A stretch of 64,000 nucleotides of DNA, taken from positions 18,809,260-18,873,259 of the forward strand of contig CM042087.1 of NCBI GenBank assembly GCA_023512835.1, given 5' to 3'. Every line of letters begins with the position of its first letter. Positions within the stretch are counted from its first letter, which is position 1. The stretch comes from Taxillus chinensis. Lineage: Eukaryota > Streptophyta > Magnoliopsida > Santalales > Loranthaceae. Below the pieces are notes generated by a model. The model was not told the DNA's origin. It worked only from the letters and a program-made list of their open reading frames with translations, and did not search any database. Of the stretch, positions 32,915-44,640 are shown one piece after another. The position numbers were made by a program, and so were the translations under genes.

Positions 32915-33584
32915 ATGTGAAACTTTAGAGAGTTAGGTCTAGCACTAAGAATAGGTGGTTATTTTATTTTTGTATATATTTAACTGTTATTTATACACTT
33001 TAACTGCCATAATAATTGTCATTTTGTTTACTTAACTATAATCGTGATTTCTTTATACGCTTTAACTGCCATCTTTTTTAACTGTAATTATGACTCATTT
33101 ATACGCTTTAAACTACCATAATAGTTGTGCTTTACTGCTTTCCCTACTTGTTGCATTCATGCATAACCCTATACCCGGGTTTATCACAATCTAGGATAGC
33201 GAGGTTTACTACGGTCCCCAGCGCGTTGATCATTATCCGCAATGGGGTCTCGGACTCCTCACTCAAACTTGAGGTTCTTTTAAGGCTCGTCCTTTTAAGA
33301 CCCCCCTCCGGTAAATCCTATGGTGTATGGAGCCCTCTATAGAAGAAGTTTGGGGACCAACGAATAAGATAGGTCTAGCAATAGAAGCCCATCAGAGGCA
33401 TTGACCCACAAGTTGTTTGCTAATTCCATGCCATGCTAACCTTTGTTTTGTAGGGTAGTTCTTAAGTCATCCCTTGCACATATTATTTGTCTTGCTATTG
33501 ATTTATTCTTTATCCTATCTATTTGCCCTGATATGTGTTAAACTGTTATCCTAACCTGTCATCATGCATAGCACGACATTCATA
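32915..33584 (+). other. Tat2 leader
   Basis: AT-rich leader with short imperfect repeats of ACTTTAACTGCCATAAT type at about 32995-33125. No gene seen; the small frame at 33127-33342 has no family features. Confidence 0.7.
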
Positions 33585-35032
33585 TAGGCATGCCAACTTT
33601 CAGTTATCTCCTAAAGGGCCTTCAGGATAAGGAGGTTGTCGCAGTGGTGGCCCAAGCATCTGGGGATATTCAACTTCGCCTTGGAGATTTTTCCACTAGG
33701 AGAAGCCCACAAGGCAGAACATGTTATCATAGAAGATTAGTTGGACTACACTGAGGAGGTACAGACAATGTGGAGGCAGTGGCCAGACGAAAGGAAAACC
33801 ATCTATATACAACAGTTTGGGGATTTGCTCCATGTGACTGAGCTACTCGCTGACAAGGATATGCTTAGGGCAGCAATATATTTCTAGGAACCTCAACGAT
33901 GATGCTTTGACTTCAATGGTGTAGATCTTGTTCCTACCATAGAAGAATACAGAAGATTACTGGATATCCCAGTGGTGGAAAACAAAAGGAAGATTTATTT
34001 ACCGGATCCCAGAAAAACATATCGAAGAGCCTTTGCTGAGATAATGGGAAAGCCAGTTTGGGACTCACCAATGGCTACAACCTATGGTGGGCGAGAATAT
34101 CTTCCATGGGCAACGATCAAAGAAATGATACGATCACCGCAGATGTAGGGGGACACAAACTACTTACACTAGCCATATACGGGTTAATCATCTTCCCGAG
34201 GATTCCGGCTCACATCGACGGAGCAATTGTGGATTTGGTTCAGCAAGTGCTCAACGGATGTGACCCTACTCCTGCTATATTGGTCGAAACCATTCGATCT
34301 CTTACTTATCTGAGGAGTACGGGCTCGGGGCAGTTCATGGGGTGCCTGCCTCTCCTATGCACTTGGCTACAGGGTCATTTCCCTTGCATTGTTCCTCGTT
34401 TCCATGATGTTTATCAAGTGCCGGCCACGACACTGTTGGATATTCTACTCAGCAAGTGGAGTTTACCTCAAGGCTTTGAAGACTGGAGGAAGAAGTTAGA
34501 AAGCCTCACAGAAGCTGACATTACCTGGACTGCTCCTTGGATGCCGGTGATCTCCATGACATATTGCTGCGGGGACTATAATTGGGTTCCACTCTTAGGT
34601 CCTTGGGGAGGAACTGCTTATGCGCCATTGCAGGGTGGAAGACAAGTCGGGCATCATCAAATTATCCCTGTGCTATTTGGCATGGAAGATTGTGACTTCA
34701 CTTACAATAAGACTATGCTTGCAGAAAAAGGCAAAAAGATGTATGAGGCATGGTCCACCCCACACAAGATCCAACCCAATAGTTCAAAACCTGGCGTTTA
34801 CCCCGCATACATATCTTGGAGGGCACAACACAAGCCACAGTTAACTACTGACATGAGAGCTATCCTCCAGGAGAATCAGATTCTAAGGCAGCAGAACCAA
34901 AGGCTAGAAGCATCTCTAAAAGGAGCTCTTCAAAGGCTGCAGCTGAGGGAAAAACAGATTGAGACCATAATGAAGCAGAGGGAAGAGGCAGGTGAGCAAC
35001 CACCCCAGAGAAGGAGGCGCCGTGCTCCTTAG
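33585..35032 (+). pseudogene. Tat2 ORF1 (Ogre-type ORF upstream of gag)
   Basis: Unknown function; such an ORF before gag is characteristic of Ogre elements and resembles the plant DUF7745 group. The first half reads DLVPTIEEYRRLLDIP (33920-33970) and MGKPVWDSP, with stops near 33738, 33883 and 33901, then a +1-type frameshift near 34140. The second half is open to 35032: LLTLAIYGLIIFPRIPAHID, then TPAILVETIRSLTYLR, and a heptad-rich C-terminus (ENQILRQQNQRLEASL) ending in an arginine-rich tail that could bind nucleic acid. The real start is not certain. Confidence 0.72.
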
Positions 35033-35248
35033 GAGATGACTGGAAGTTTGTTTTAAAGATCATGTAGCAATAGCTCTCATCTTATGCTACTACATGGCAT
35101 TTCTGCATTGTACTGTGTGTTTGTTTGAAAACGTTTGCAATAAAGTTGTTTGTTTATCTAACCCTTTGCATATTCATTCATGCATATATGCATATGAAAA
35201 TTGAAAATCAAATAAAAATTCTCTTCTACCCAGGTTGGTAGCAGCCTT
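35033..35248 (+). other. Tat2 spacer between ORF1 and gag, left of C3
   Basis: Noncoding, contains AATAAA at 35140-35145. Ends in GCCTT (35244-35248), which recurs at 44885-44889 on the far side of C3. No gene. Confidence 0.7.
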
Positions 35249-36647
35249 TGATGGTCCCTTGGAGCCTAGAGGGGGGTGAATAGGCTCTTATCGAAACTCT
35301 TTTCTTTCTCTTAAGACACAAATACTTATCTAGTAAGTGATAGAATCACTGCGCAAGATAACCAGATAGTGGAAGTATTTTGTTTTATTATCACAAGACA
35401 AATACAACAAAATAGAAGCAAGACTCTCTTACTCTCTATTTACAAATGAACTCACACACTAGCCAAATTCTATCTCCAAAAATGAAAACGCTTGTGCATA
35501 CACAGGATTAGTCTTTTCTTGACAAATGCACATATGCTCACTCTTTCACAAATGTACAAGTATGAATATTTATACAAAACATTCCTAAGAGACAACCTTG
35601 GAACTTGTAGTTCCGGAATGCATTCAGCACTAACTATCCCTCGGTAATCTCTTTGCCTTGACTGCTGCGGATTGTGGAGGTCAAGATCTTGGGTTTGAAG
35701 AGTATAAGTGTCTTTGTGAGTTCCCAAATATAATTAAGGTTGTGTCCACATATCCGGATGATCCACGTGTAAGATTCTTCAGGTTCTCAATAAATTTGTC
35801 TTACATCGGGACGCCACGAGCTGATAACTTTAAATGCGGTTGAGTTGAAGCAGTATCTTCTTGGTCCGGTGTAATTTTCCTTACTCCGTAGCTAATGAGG
35901 CTCGGAACCTTACTCCGTGTCCGTGATTGCTTACTCCGTATCTATTTGGTACTGGAATCCTTAGTCCGTGTCAGCGCTTCCTTACTCCACATGTTGGTTC
36001 CTTACTCCGTATGTAAATTCCTTACTCCGTATGTAAGTTCCTTACTCCAGGTGAGTCTAAGGGATCGAAGTGCTTACTCCGTACTAGCACTTCCTTACTC
36101 CGTATGTAAGTTCCTTACTCCGTATGTAAATTCCTTACTCCGTATGTAAGTTCCTTACTCCGGGCGAGTCTAAGGGATCGAAGTGCTTACTCCGTACTAG
36201 CGCTTCCTTACTCCGTATGTAAGTTGTCCGGATTCCTTACTCCGCATCTAATTTTCTTACTCCGTGTCTAATAAAGACTCGGGTCCTTATTCCGCATGTG
36301 TACTTCCTTACTCCGCATGTATGGAAGACTCAGATGCCTTACTCCGTGTCTTCTTTTACTTCGTGCGACCTTGTAAACCAAGACTCTTACTTAGCGTCAA
36401 TTTGACTTAGTCCTCACGAATGTTCCTTGTTCCGTATGTATTGGTGACTTGGTTATTTACCAAGTGTTTGATGACATTCACTCTTGTCTGGATCAGGATT
36501 ATGTATCCTGTCCTTAGCTTTGCCCTCATGAGTGTATCTCCGGATTAATAACATATCTTTTGCAACGATCAAAGAAACACAAAAGATCTCAGATCAAATT
36601 ACATAAGGCTTTATCGGCATTATCCAAATTCTGGGCTTGATCCAACA
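35249..36647 (-). repeat. LTR of C3, minus strand (1399 bp)
   Basis: On the minus strand begins TGTTGGATCAAGCCC at 36647 and ends GGGACCATCA at 35249. TATA box (TATAAATA) at 35574-35567. Contains the 20-bp CGGAGTAAGG array at about 36400-35880. Complete and adjacent to a purine tract, so this is the 3' LTR of the minus-strand part. Confidence 0.92.
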
Positions 36648-36660
36648 ATCTCCCCCAATT
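36648..36660 (-). promoter_or_regulatory. Polypurine tract of C3
   Basis: Minus-strand AATTGGGGGAGAT directly before TGTTGGATC, same as in C2 (13370-13380). Confidence 0.85.
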
Positions 36661-36790
36661 ATGGATATGCCCAAACCCTTTGTAATCTGATCTGGTAAGC
36701 AGTGCAAAAAGATAACATACAGAATACGCATCACAACCAATTTCATTTATCAGCAACTAAGTACAATTCAGCCTTAATACAAGATTTTCA

Positions 36791-36961
36791 TTAAGGTACA
36801 TAAGGCTTACTATACTTGAAGATCATAGTTGCTACCTTCTCTCTAAGCTCCATTGTCTGCTTCATCGTATAAGTAGTGTGTTGGCTCCACGATTTGTCCA
36901 CAGTCAAAAATGACTTGATGAAGTAACAGACAAAGGCCCCGTAGCTATCTCCATCTGGTTG
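36791..36961 (-). pseudogene. Remnant of the Ulp1-like ORF in C3
   Basis: Only the last roughly 56 codons survive. Minus strand reads PDGDSYGAFVCYF at 36955-36917 and ends YSKPYVP before TAA 36793-36791. It matches the end of the C2 ORF (13073-13240), including Tyr (36943-36941) at the position of the catalytic Cys. The upstream ORF is deleted; the break at about 36962 lies in a short direct repeat TAAAGATCATATGAT also present at 37013-37027. Confidence 0.82.
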
Positions 36962-37808
36962 TTAAAGATCATATGATATGACTTGCTGAACAACGTAGCT
37001 AAGATTAATTAAAGATCATATGATTTGGCCAATTTAGGATTCATGAGTGAAAAATGTGGAAGCGAACACATGTCAAAAGTAAGCAGGTGATTAGCCGATT
37101 AAAATGCATGGTTGAAGAAAGAAAATACATCCAAGCATGCCACTTTTCTGACCCTAAACAGCATGTCTAGTCAGATCCGGAAGTAATAGTTTAGAGGAGG
37201 GAGTATCCGAGACATATTAGGGGTTCATTATTGCTCCCCCGTAGATCATTTAATCCTCTCAATGAAGAGCTCCCCCTCAAATAGACAGCCAGGAAAGAGG
37301 TCATGAGACATATACGGGGGGTATTACTGAATAATATATAAAGCATTTTCTCCCCCGTAGATTTTGCAATCCTCTCGGTTGACATTTCCGGTTTGTAGAA
37401 TTCAAGCTGTCTATCTTTTTAGGAAACTATACTTGAAGTGACCGGGCTGCATCGGTTAAGTGTACATCCACCAGGCATTCCGAGCTAACCCATTTCATTT
37501 CTTCAACTATACATGTTAATAGAGTAATCTAAATGAACATGCTATTGTCATGTAGTGTTTAGTGGAAATTAAGATCATGAAACCAGAAGGAGGCAAATCA
37601 TATAAACTTTAATCATGTTAGCTTAAACGACTTCAGTCGGGAAACGCAAGCATCCTCCCAGAATGAAGTTGATATTTAAATCAGAAGCATGAAGCCGTTA
37701 ATCAGTAAGTATGATCAGCATTAAAATCAGTATGTATCTTCCACTTTCAATAAAAACACAATGCATGTTCTGATAGTAAATATGCTGTTGGGAAAATTAA
37801 AGGTGAAA
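36962..37808 (-). other. C3 spacer between pol and extra ORF
   Basis: No gene. On the minus strand it holds purine-tract-like motifs at 37240-37234, 37277-37270 and 37356-37349, as in the C2 spacer. Confidence 0.7.
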
Positions 37809-38193
37809 CTATGCAGAAAAGTCGAGCATACCTAAACGGAAGAGTAGTTCAGAGAATCTTGCATCAGGTAGGAGCTTTGTAAAAATGTCGGCCAGTTGAT
37901 CTTCAGTAGCAACGTGTTCCAGTGAGATGTGACTTTTAAGAACATGATCACGTATGAAGTGATACCGGACTTCAATATGCTTCGTCTTAGGATGCATGAC
38001 AGGATTTTTGCTGATAGCAATAGCGCTAGTGTTGTCGCAGTAGAGTGGAATAGATGACATGTTGAAACCGTAGTTAGTAAGTTGACTTTGCATCCAGAGT
38101 AGCTGTGCATAGCAACTCCCAGCAGCTATATATTCCGCTTTAGCAGTAGAGGTTGATACGAAATTCTGCTTCTTACTGAACCATGAAATTAAT
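37809..38193 (-). pseudogene. C3 copia RNase H
   Basis: Minus strand: STAKAEYIAA, LYCDNTSAIAIS, HPKTKHIEVRYHFIRDHV and LADIFTKLLPD, ending at TAA near 37809. STAKAEYIA replaces the usual STTEAEYIA, so the conserved Glu reads Lys. One frame from about 38093; a frameshift near 38100 and another near 38290 separate it from RT. Confidence 0.87.
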
Positions 38194-39057
38194 CTATTTC
38201 CAAGAAACCGACATGTACCACTTGTGCTCTTCCTGTTGATGCGACATCCAGCGAAGTCGGCATCGAGTATCCGGATAAGGTGAAGTTGGACTCCTTTGGG
38301 TACCGAGTCCCAAATTCATCGTTCCCTTGAGATACCTTAATATCCGTTTAACATGAAGCATATGTGACTCCTTGGGATTCGCCTGGTATCGTGCACAGAT
38401 GCAAGTTGCAAACATAATGTCTGGGCGACTTGCTGTAAGATACAGCAAGGATCCGATCATCCCTCTGTAGTTAGTCACATTTACTGCTATGTCGTCAACA
38501 TCCGGATCTAACTTGGCACTGACAGGCATGGGAGTTTTGACGGGAGATGAACCTTCCATACCAAACTTCTTAATAAGATCGCGAGTGTACTTAGCTTGGT
38601 TAATAAAGATTCCTTCCTTTAATTGTTTAACTTCTATTCCAAGGAAGTAGGACAGTTCACCCATCATGCTCATCTCAAACTTGCCTGTCATCAACTTAGC
38701 AAACTCTTCACAAAGCTTCGGATTCGTTGATCCGAAAATGATATCATCCACGTATATTTGTACGATCAGAGTGTGTCCGTTCTCTTTTCGTAGAAATAGG
38801 GTGGTGTCTATCTTCCCTTTTTGGAAGTTGTGAGCAAGAAGGAATTCTGACAATGTGTCGTACCAGGCTCTTGGAGCTTGCTTCAAACCATATAAAGCTT
38901 TCCGAAGCTTGTAGACAAGATGTCCTGCCTTAGGTTCAATGAAGCCGGGAGGTTGTTCAACGTACACCTCCTCTTGAAGATCTCCATTCAGGAATGCGCT
39001 CTTGACGTCCATTTGATAAACTATGAAGTTTTCATATGAAGCATACGCCAGAAACAT
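38194..39057 (-). pseudogene. C3 copia reverse transcriptase
   Basis: RVT_2-type RT. Minus strand: MDVKSAFLNGDL, EEVYVEQPPGF, KLRKALYGLKQAPRAWY, QIYVDDIIFGSTN (catalytic Asp-Asp) and MSMMGELSYFLGIEV, then LYLTASRPDIMFA. Open for 288 codons. The frame shifts near 39065 from the preceding integrase-RT ORF and near 38290 at its end. Confidence 0.9.
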
Positions 39058-39077
39058 TCAAATTGCCTCAAGTCTTG

Positions 39078-40688
39078 CTACCGGAGCAAAGTTTCATCAT
39101 AATCTATTCCTTCTTCTTGACGATATCCTTTGGCTACCAGTCTGGCTTTGTTCCGGATTACTATTCCATCCGTATCAAGCTTGTTCCGGAACACCCATTT
39201 AACGCCAATGACTTGCTGAGACTTAGGCCTTGGTACTAAGGTCCACACATTATTTCTCTTAAATTGATTCAACTCTTCTTGCATGGCTTCTATCCAATTC
39301 GAATCCTGAAGAGCTTCATCTACTACCTTTGGTTCTATTTGAGATAGAAAACACGAGTGAAGACTCATGTTGGTGGTGGCTGCTCTTGTTTTTACACAAA
39401 CAGTAGGATCACCAATCACTTGATCTGAGCGATGGTTTCGAGTCCATCTGTAATTCTGTGCATGTGATGGATGATCTTGAACAATTTGAAGCTCTTCCAG
39501 ATTAGGTGGTTCAGTTGTATCCACTGGTTGAGCTTCGTCCGGACTAGATGTTTCCGTATTGAGAGGTACAATTGAACTAGATGGTTCTTCAACACTGTTT
39601 CTTTCAGTGTTAACTAGTCCGGACAGACTTGAAGGTGCTCCGGAATTTTGGGTATCCGTAGGAGTATATCCGGAGCTAAATGGTAGTCCAGGGTCCGAGT
39701 CATCCATAGCATCATCCATATTATTTCTTAGTGCTTCGCTGATGCCACGTGGTTGGTCAAGATGTGTAACAGGAACATTCATAAACTTCGAATAATTGAC
39801 GTTGCTGTCCATGACCAGCACATTAGAACTAGAAGAACCGACTTTTGACCAATCAAGGTTAGTTTCATCAAAGGTCACATGGATAGATTCTTCAACTTTA
39901 AAAAGTTTTCTGTTGAAGACCCGATAAGCTTTGCTATGAAGTGAGTACCCGACAAAGATCCCATCATCAGATTTTGGTTCAAATTTATTCCGGGGTTCTT
40001 TGCCGTTGTTTAGGATATAGCAAGTACACCCAAAGGCTCTGAAATGTGAAATTGAAGGCTTTCGTCCTCTCCACATCTCATAGGGTGTTTTCATGGTAGA
40101 TTTATTTATTAGAGTTCTGTTCTGAACATAGCAGGCAGTGGACACAGCTTCAGCCCATAGAGTGAGAGGAAGCGTTGCCCCTGCTAACATAGATCTGTCA
40201 GCCTCGATTAAAGTGCGATTCTTGCGCTCAGCTACCCCATTTTGTTGAGGAGTTCTGGGCGCAGAGAAGTTATGCTGTATGCCCTGTTCAGAACAATATG
40301 ATCTCATTTCTGAAAAATCAAATTCTGTACCATGATCACTCCTGATGCACTTTATGCTCACTCCTTGTGATTTGCTTATCCAGTTGAAAAGATCTACAAG
40401 ATGCTCAAAAGTTTGATCCTTTGATTTCAGGAACATCACCCATGTGTATCTGGTGAAATCATCGATAACCACTAGGGTATATCTCGCACCAGCTAGTGAC
40501 GGAACAGATATAGGGCCACATAGGTCCATATGAAGAAGTTGTAGAGGAGCAGTTATTGAATTAACTGATTTGCTCTTAAAGCTATGTTTAGTCTGTTTGC
40601 CCAGTTGGCATTCTCGACAGAGAGAGTCTCTGGAGAACTTGAGTTTGGGTAAACTAGTGACAAGATCAAGTGATGCTAATTTAGACAA
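39078..40688 (-). pseudogene. C3 integrase and start of reverse transcriptase
   Basis: 536 open codons on the minus strand. Starts in the zinc-binding region (CRECQLGKQTKHSF). The core holds all three acidic residues: LLHMDLCGP, IRSDHGTEF and NGVAERKNRTL. Then FVGYSLHSKAYRVFN, an acidic and Ser/Pro-rich linker (about 39840-39430), and the first RT block (WVFRNKLDTDGIV, YRQEEGIDYDET), where a frameshift ends it. Best-preserved enzyme segment of the window, but isolated from a working polyprotein. Confidence 0.9.
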
Positions 40689-41248
40689 AGTCTTGAAGTT
40701 TAAATGTGCGCATCGCTTGTGCCATAGCTAACTATCTTCATCTGATGCTTTAGTGAGGAAGCATACAGGGTCAGAAGAATTATTTCTTAAGACCACTGAG
40801 TATATGTCCCCATCTCTTGATCCGGATAACTTAACATCTCCTGGATAAGTTTTCTCTTACTGTACAGGTGTTGGACAAAAAGGAAATAGTAAATCCTTTG
40901 TCACATAAATTACTGACACTTAGCAAATTATGCTTTAAACCTTCGACTAGTGCAACTCTAGTGATTGATACACAGCCGTTAGTTAAGGTGCCATACCCGA
41001 CGTCTTACCTTTGCTATTGTCGCCATATGAAACGGATGGACCTTGTTTATCATTAACTTCTACAAGCGAGTCCGATCACCCGTCATATGTCCGGAGCATC
41101 CACTATCAAGGATCCACTTGCTTTTATTGATCTTTAACTTCAAGTGATCCGGCAATACATTCCAGAGATGCTCCTGAAAAGACAACGGTTTACACTTTTG
41201 GTGCCCAAACTTGTTTCGGGCGGTTAGAGAGCAGCAGATTGTCAACAT
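40689..41248 (-). pseudogene. C3 protease and GAG-pre-integrase
   Basis: Minus strand: WILDSGCSGHMTGD near 41110-41070, the intact copia protease active site. The following stretch to 40689 should hold the rest of the protease and GAG-pre-integrase but is cut by several stops and indels; LCHKRCAHLNF-type sequence near 40730-40695 marks the His pair. Upstream stop separates it from gag. Confidence 0.75.
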
Positions 41249-41282
41249 TTGCGGATTTGATTTTGCTAGGACTTTTAGCTCT

Positions 41283-41942
41283 CTAAGTTGACTTTAGCTT
41301 ATTAGTTTCAACTACCTCTTTTATTTGGGTTTTCTTGGGAGAGATACTCTTTCGAGGTTTAGATTTTGTTTGGCTCGTAGGACCCTTTTTGTTTAACTGA
41401 TCTTTATTGATATGAAACTGATTACAAAGCCAGTTATCAGATAAACTCCAACATTCATAGTGATAATGACCTATTTCCCTACAGATGGAACAGACACTAT
41501 AATGTGAAGTACAAATAGGGGATACAGGTCTCTTAGATTTTATAGACTTTCTACTCTGTTCCCTGTGGCCTAATCCATTGCGTTTGGGTGACGCGCTCTT
41601 GGCCCTAGATGCATCAGCCTTAGCCTTGTCTTTCTTTTTGGGTGCTACAGTTTTGGCTTTAACTGCAGCAGCCTTCCCTTCATCTTTAGTTACGGGTGCT
41701 ACTGCTTCGGGAAGTGCAGTAACAGCCTCGACTCCATAGTCATAAACTATGGTGCCACCTGAAATGAAACCATCCAACGGTTTAGATGTACTAACAGGAT
41801 ATAAGTTGGTTAGTTTAGGAGTGAAATCCGGAGGACACTCAGTAGCTTGAGCTATGGATGTCGATGACTCGGAACCTAGGCCAGGTTTGACTCGAATGTC
41901 GTCAGGATCAGTCCTAAAGGTAGAGGCTATTTCCTCGGATTT
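41283..41942 (-). pseudogene. C3 gag, C-terminal part with zinc knuckle
   Basis: About 220 codons on the minus strand. Ala/Lys-rich linker near 41700-41560 and CSICREIGHYHYECW near 41500-41455, a CCHC knuckle. Towards 41942 the frame passes straight into LTR sequence of opposite orientation; the first dozen residues of that frame are LTR-derived, not gag. Ends at TAG near 41283. Confidence 0.78.
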
Positions 41943-43005
41943 AGTCTTCCATACATGCGGAGTAAGGAAGTACAAATGCGGAATAAGGACCCGAGTCTTT
42001 ATTAGACACGGAGTAAGAAAATTAGATGCGGAGTAAGGAATCCGGACAACTTACATACGGAGTAAGGAAGCGCTAGTACGGAGTAAGCACTTCGATCCCT
42101 TAGACTCGCCCGGAGTAAGGAACTTACATACGGAGTAAGGAATTTACATACGGAGTAAGGAACTTACATACGGAGTAAGGAAGCGCTAGTATGGAGTAAG
42201 CACTTTGATCCCTTAGACTCGCCCGGAGTAAGGAACTTACATACGGAGTAAGGAACCAACATGCGGAGTAAGGAAGCGCTGACACGGACTAAGGATTCCA
42301 GTACCAAATAGATACGGAGTAAGCAATCACTGACACGGAGTAAGGTTCCGAGCCTCATTAGCTACGGAGTAAGGAAAATTACACTGGACCAAGAAGATAC
42401 TACTTCAACTCAACCACATTTAAAGTTATCAGCTCGTGGCGTCCCGATGTAAGACAAATTTATTGAGAACCTGAAGAATCTTACACGTGGATCATCCGGA
42501 TATGTGGACACAACCTTAATTATATTTGGGAACTCACAAAGACACTTATACTCTTCAAACCCAAGATCTTGAGCTCCACAATCCGCAGCAGTCAAAGCAG
42601 AGAGATTACCGAGGGATAGTTAGTGCTGAACGCATTTCGGAACTACAAGTTCCAAGGTTGTCTCTTAGGAATGTTTTGTATAAATATTCATACTTGTACA
42701 TTTGTGAAAGAGTGAGCGCATGTGCATTTCTCAAGAAAAGACTAATCCTGTGTATGCACAAGCGTTTTCATTTTTGGAGATAGAATTTGGCTAGTGTGTG
42801 AGTTCATTTGTAAACAAAGAGTAAGAGAGTCTTGCTTCTATTTTGTTGTATTTGTCTTGTGATAATAAAACAAAATACTTCCACTATCTGGTTATCTTCC
42901 GCAGTGATTCTATCACTTAACTAGATAAGTGTTTGTGTCTTAAGAGAAAGAAAAGAGTTTCGATAAGAGCCTATTCACCCCCCTCTAGGCTCCAAGGGAC
43001 CATCA
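41943..43005 (+). repeat. LTR of C3, plus strand, lacking its first 324 bp
   Basis: Nearly identical to the reverse complement of 35249-36327. Ends GGGACCATCA two bases before the primer site. TATA box at 42679-42686. The start (TGTTGGATC and roughly 315 more bases) is missing at the head-to-head junction with gag. Confidence 0.9.
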
Positions 43006-43007
43006 AG

Positions 43008-43019
43008 TGGTATCAGAGC
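43008..43019 (+). promoter_or_regulatory. Primer binding site of C3 (initiator tRNA-Met)
   Basis: TGGTATCAGAGC, the perfect copia-type site complementary to the 3' end of initiator tRNA-Met, two bases after the LTR end. Confidence 0.95.
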
Positions 43020-43066
43020 AAGTTCTATTTGTTCTAAGTAGAGATCCCACTCTTTCAATCTCAGAA

Positions 43067-44640
43067 ATGGCCGAAGAAAGCAGTATGCTATTCAACACTC
43101 GCCTTAACTCTGGAGGTGCACAGGAGCCCATCCCGAATAGAAGCAGCAGTGAAAATGTCGACCCACCTCAACCTGCTGCTGCCGCCGCTTCTCAACCACG
43201 GAGTTCTGGCTTTACTCTGACGAAACCGCCCAAATTCACACCTGAGCTTTTCTCCCAGTGGAAAGCTCGCATGAAGATGTTTATGGTATGCCATGATCAT
43301 CTTATGTGGCCATGTCTTCATCAGGAGATTCCAATTCCGATGACTATCGGAGAACATGGAGTTAGGAGGCCAAAGATAGATGCTGAACTAACCAACGATG
43401 AAAGAGCCTGGCAGTGTGCTAGTGAAAAGGCTCTGGCTTATGTTACATCGTTTTTGGATTCCGAGGCCTTCACGGATGTCCAGGGCTGCACGACAGCAAA
43501 AGCTGTTTGGGACAAACTGACCATCCTCTATGAGGGGAGTCAGTCCCAGATGCAGAATGTGATCTGTACTCTCGAACGTAACTTTGAGAGTTTTAATCAT
43601 AAACCGGGCGAATCACTCGAAAGCATCTATCGGAGATTCGGCAAGCTCATTCTTGAGCTAAAGACTGTCAATGAGCACTATTCTCAATCCCAGATTAATG
43701 ACAAGTTCTTTCGCTCCTTACTGGATCGCTACTACTCCAAACAACTCCAGATGCAATCAGACAAGAACTGGCAGTATGTTCCCCTTGAAGAACTATATGG
43801 AGAGCTGCGGACTCATGAAGTCAGGTTTAAGTACTCTGACAGGGATGAGAAAATAGCTCGGAAAGAAAAGGGGGTAGCTCTCAAAGCTACAGAATGTCTA
43901 AACATACTGAGGAATGATGATACGGACGTGTCCGAGAATTCTGATTCTGACGAGGAGGAGGAGATAGCCCTTCTTGTCAAATCCTTTGAGGGATTCCTAC
44001 GGAAAAGCAGAAAAGGGTTCAGAAGACGCTCATCATCATCTTTCCAAAGGAAGGAGCGACCGTAGTCCAGTTCCCAGGAATGCTTCAACTGTGGGAAAAC
44101 CGGTCACTGGGCCAAGGAATGCAAGTCCAAATCAAAAGTAGCCGAGAAAAGTGATAGGGTAACTCCTCGGCGCTCCACCTCAGACAACAACAAGAACAAG
44201 AAGAAGGCGCTCGTGACAAAATACATGAGTGGCTCAGAAGAAGAGGAGGAATCCTCGGATGATGAGCCAATCACTAAGCCGAACGTCTGCCTCATGGCAA
44301 GTACTGAGGTACCTTCTATCTCTGAGCTCCTGAGTAAATTAGAATCTCTTACTACTGCATGTGATCATGAAAAGAATGAGAGACTAATAATTACTCAAAT
44401 GTACAAAGATATGGAAAGTCAGAATAAACGTCATGAATTTACCATTAATAGACTCGAAAAGGACATCACTGACTTCAGAGGAAAAGAAGCTTGGTATCAC
44501 AATCTAAGAGCTGAAAATCATTTGTTAAATACCAATCTCTCAAGCCTAAAAGTTATAGTAAAAAGACTCGAAAATGAACTGGAGCAGGAAAAGGAGATAA
44601 ATCGTAAGTGGCTAAAATCCGGGTCCTCTAGACCGATGGT
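43067..44640 (+). pseudogene. C3 gag, N-terminal part
   Basis: ATG at 43067 (MAEESSMLFNTRL), 61 bases after the LTR. UBN2-type gag: KPPKFTPELFSQWKARM, TTAKAVWDKLTILYEG, SLESIYRRFGKLI. TAG at 44063-44065 breaks the frame; right after it comes the CCHC knuckle CFNCGKTGHWAKEC, then acidic residues and a long coiled coil (44300-44600). Coding stops making sense near 44633 (NRKWLKSGSS), where a purine tract follows. The rest of gag is on the other strand at 41283-41942. Confidence 0.86.
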
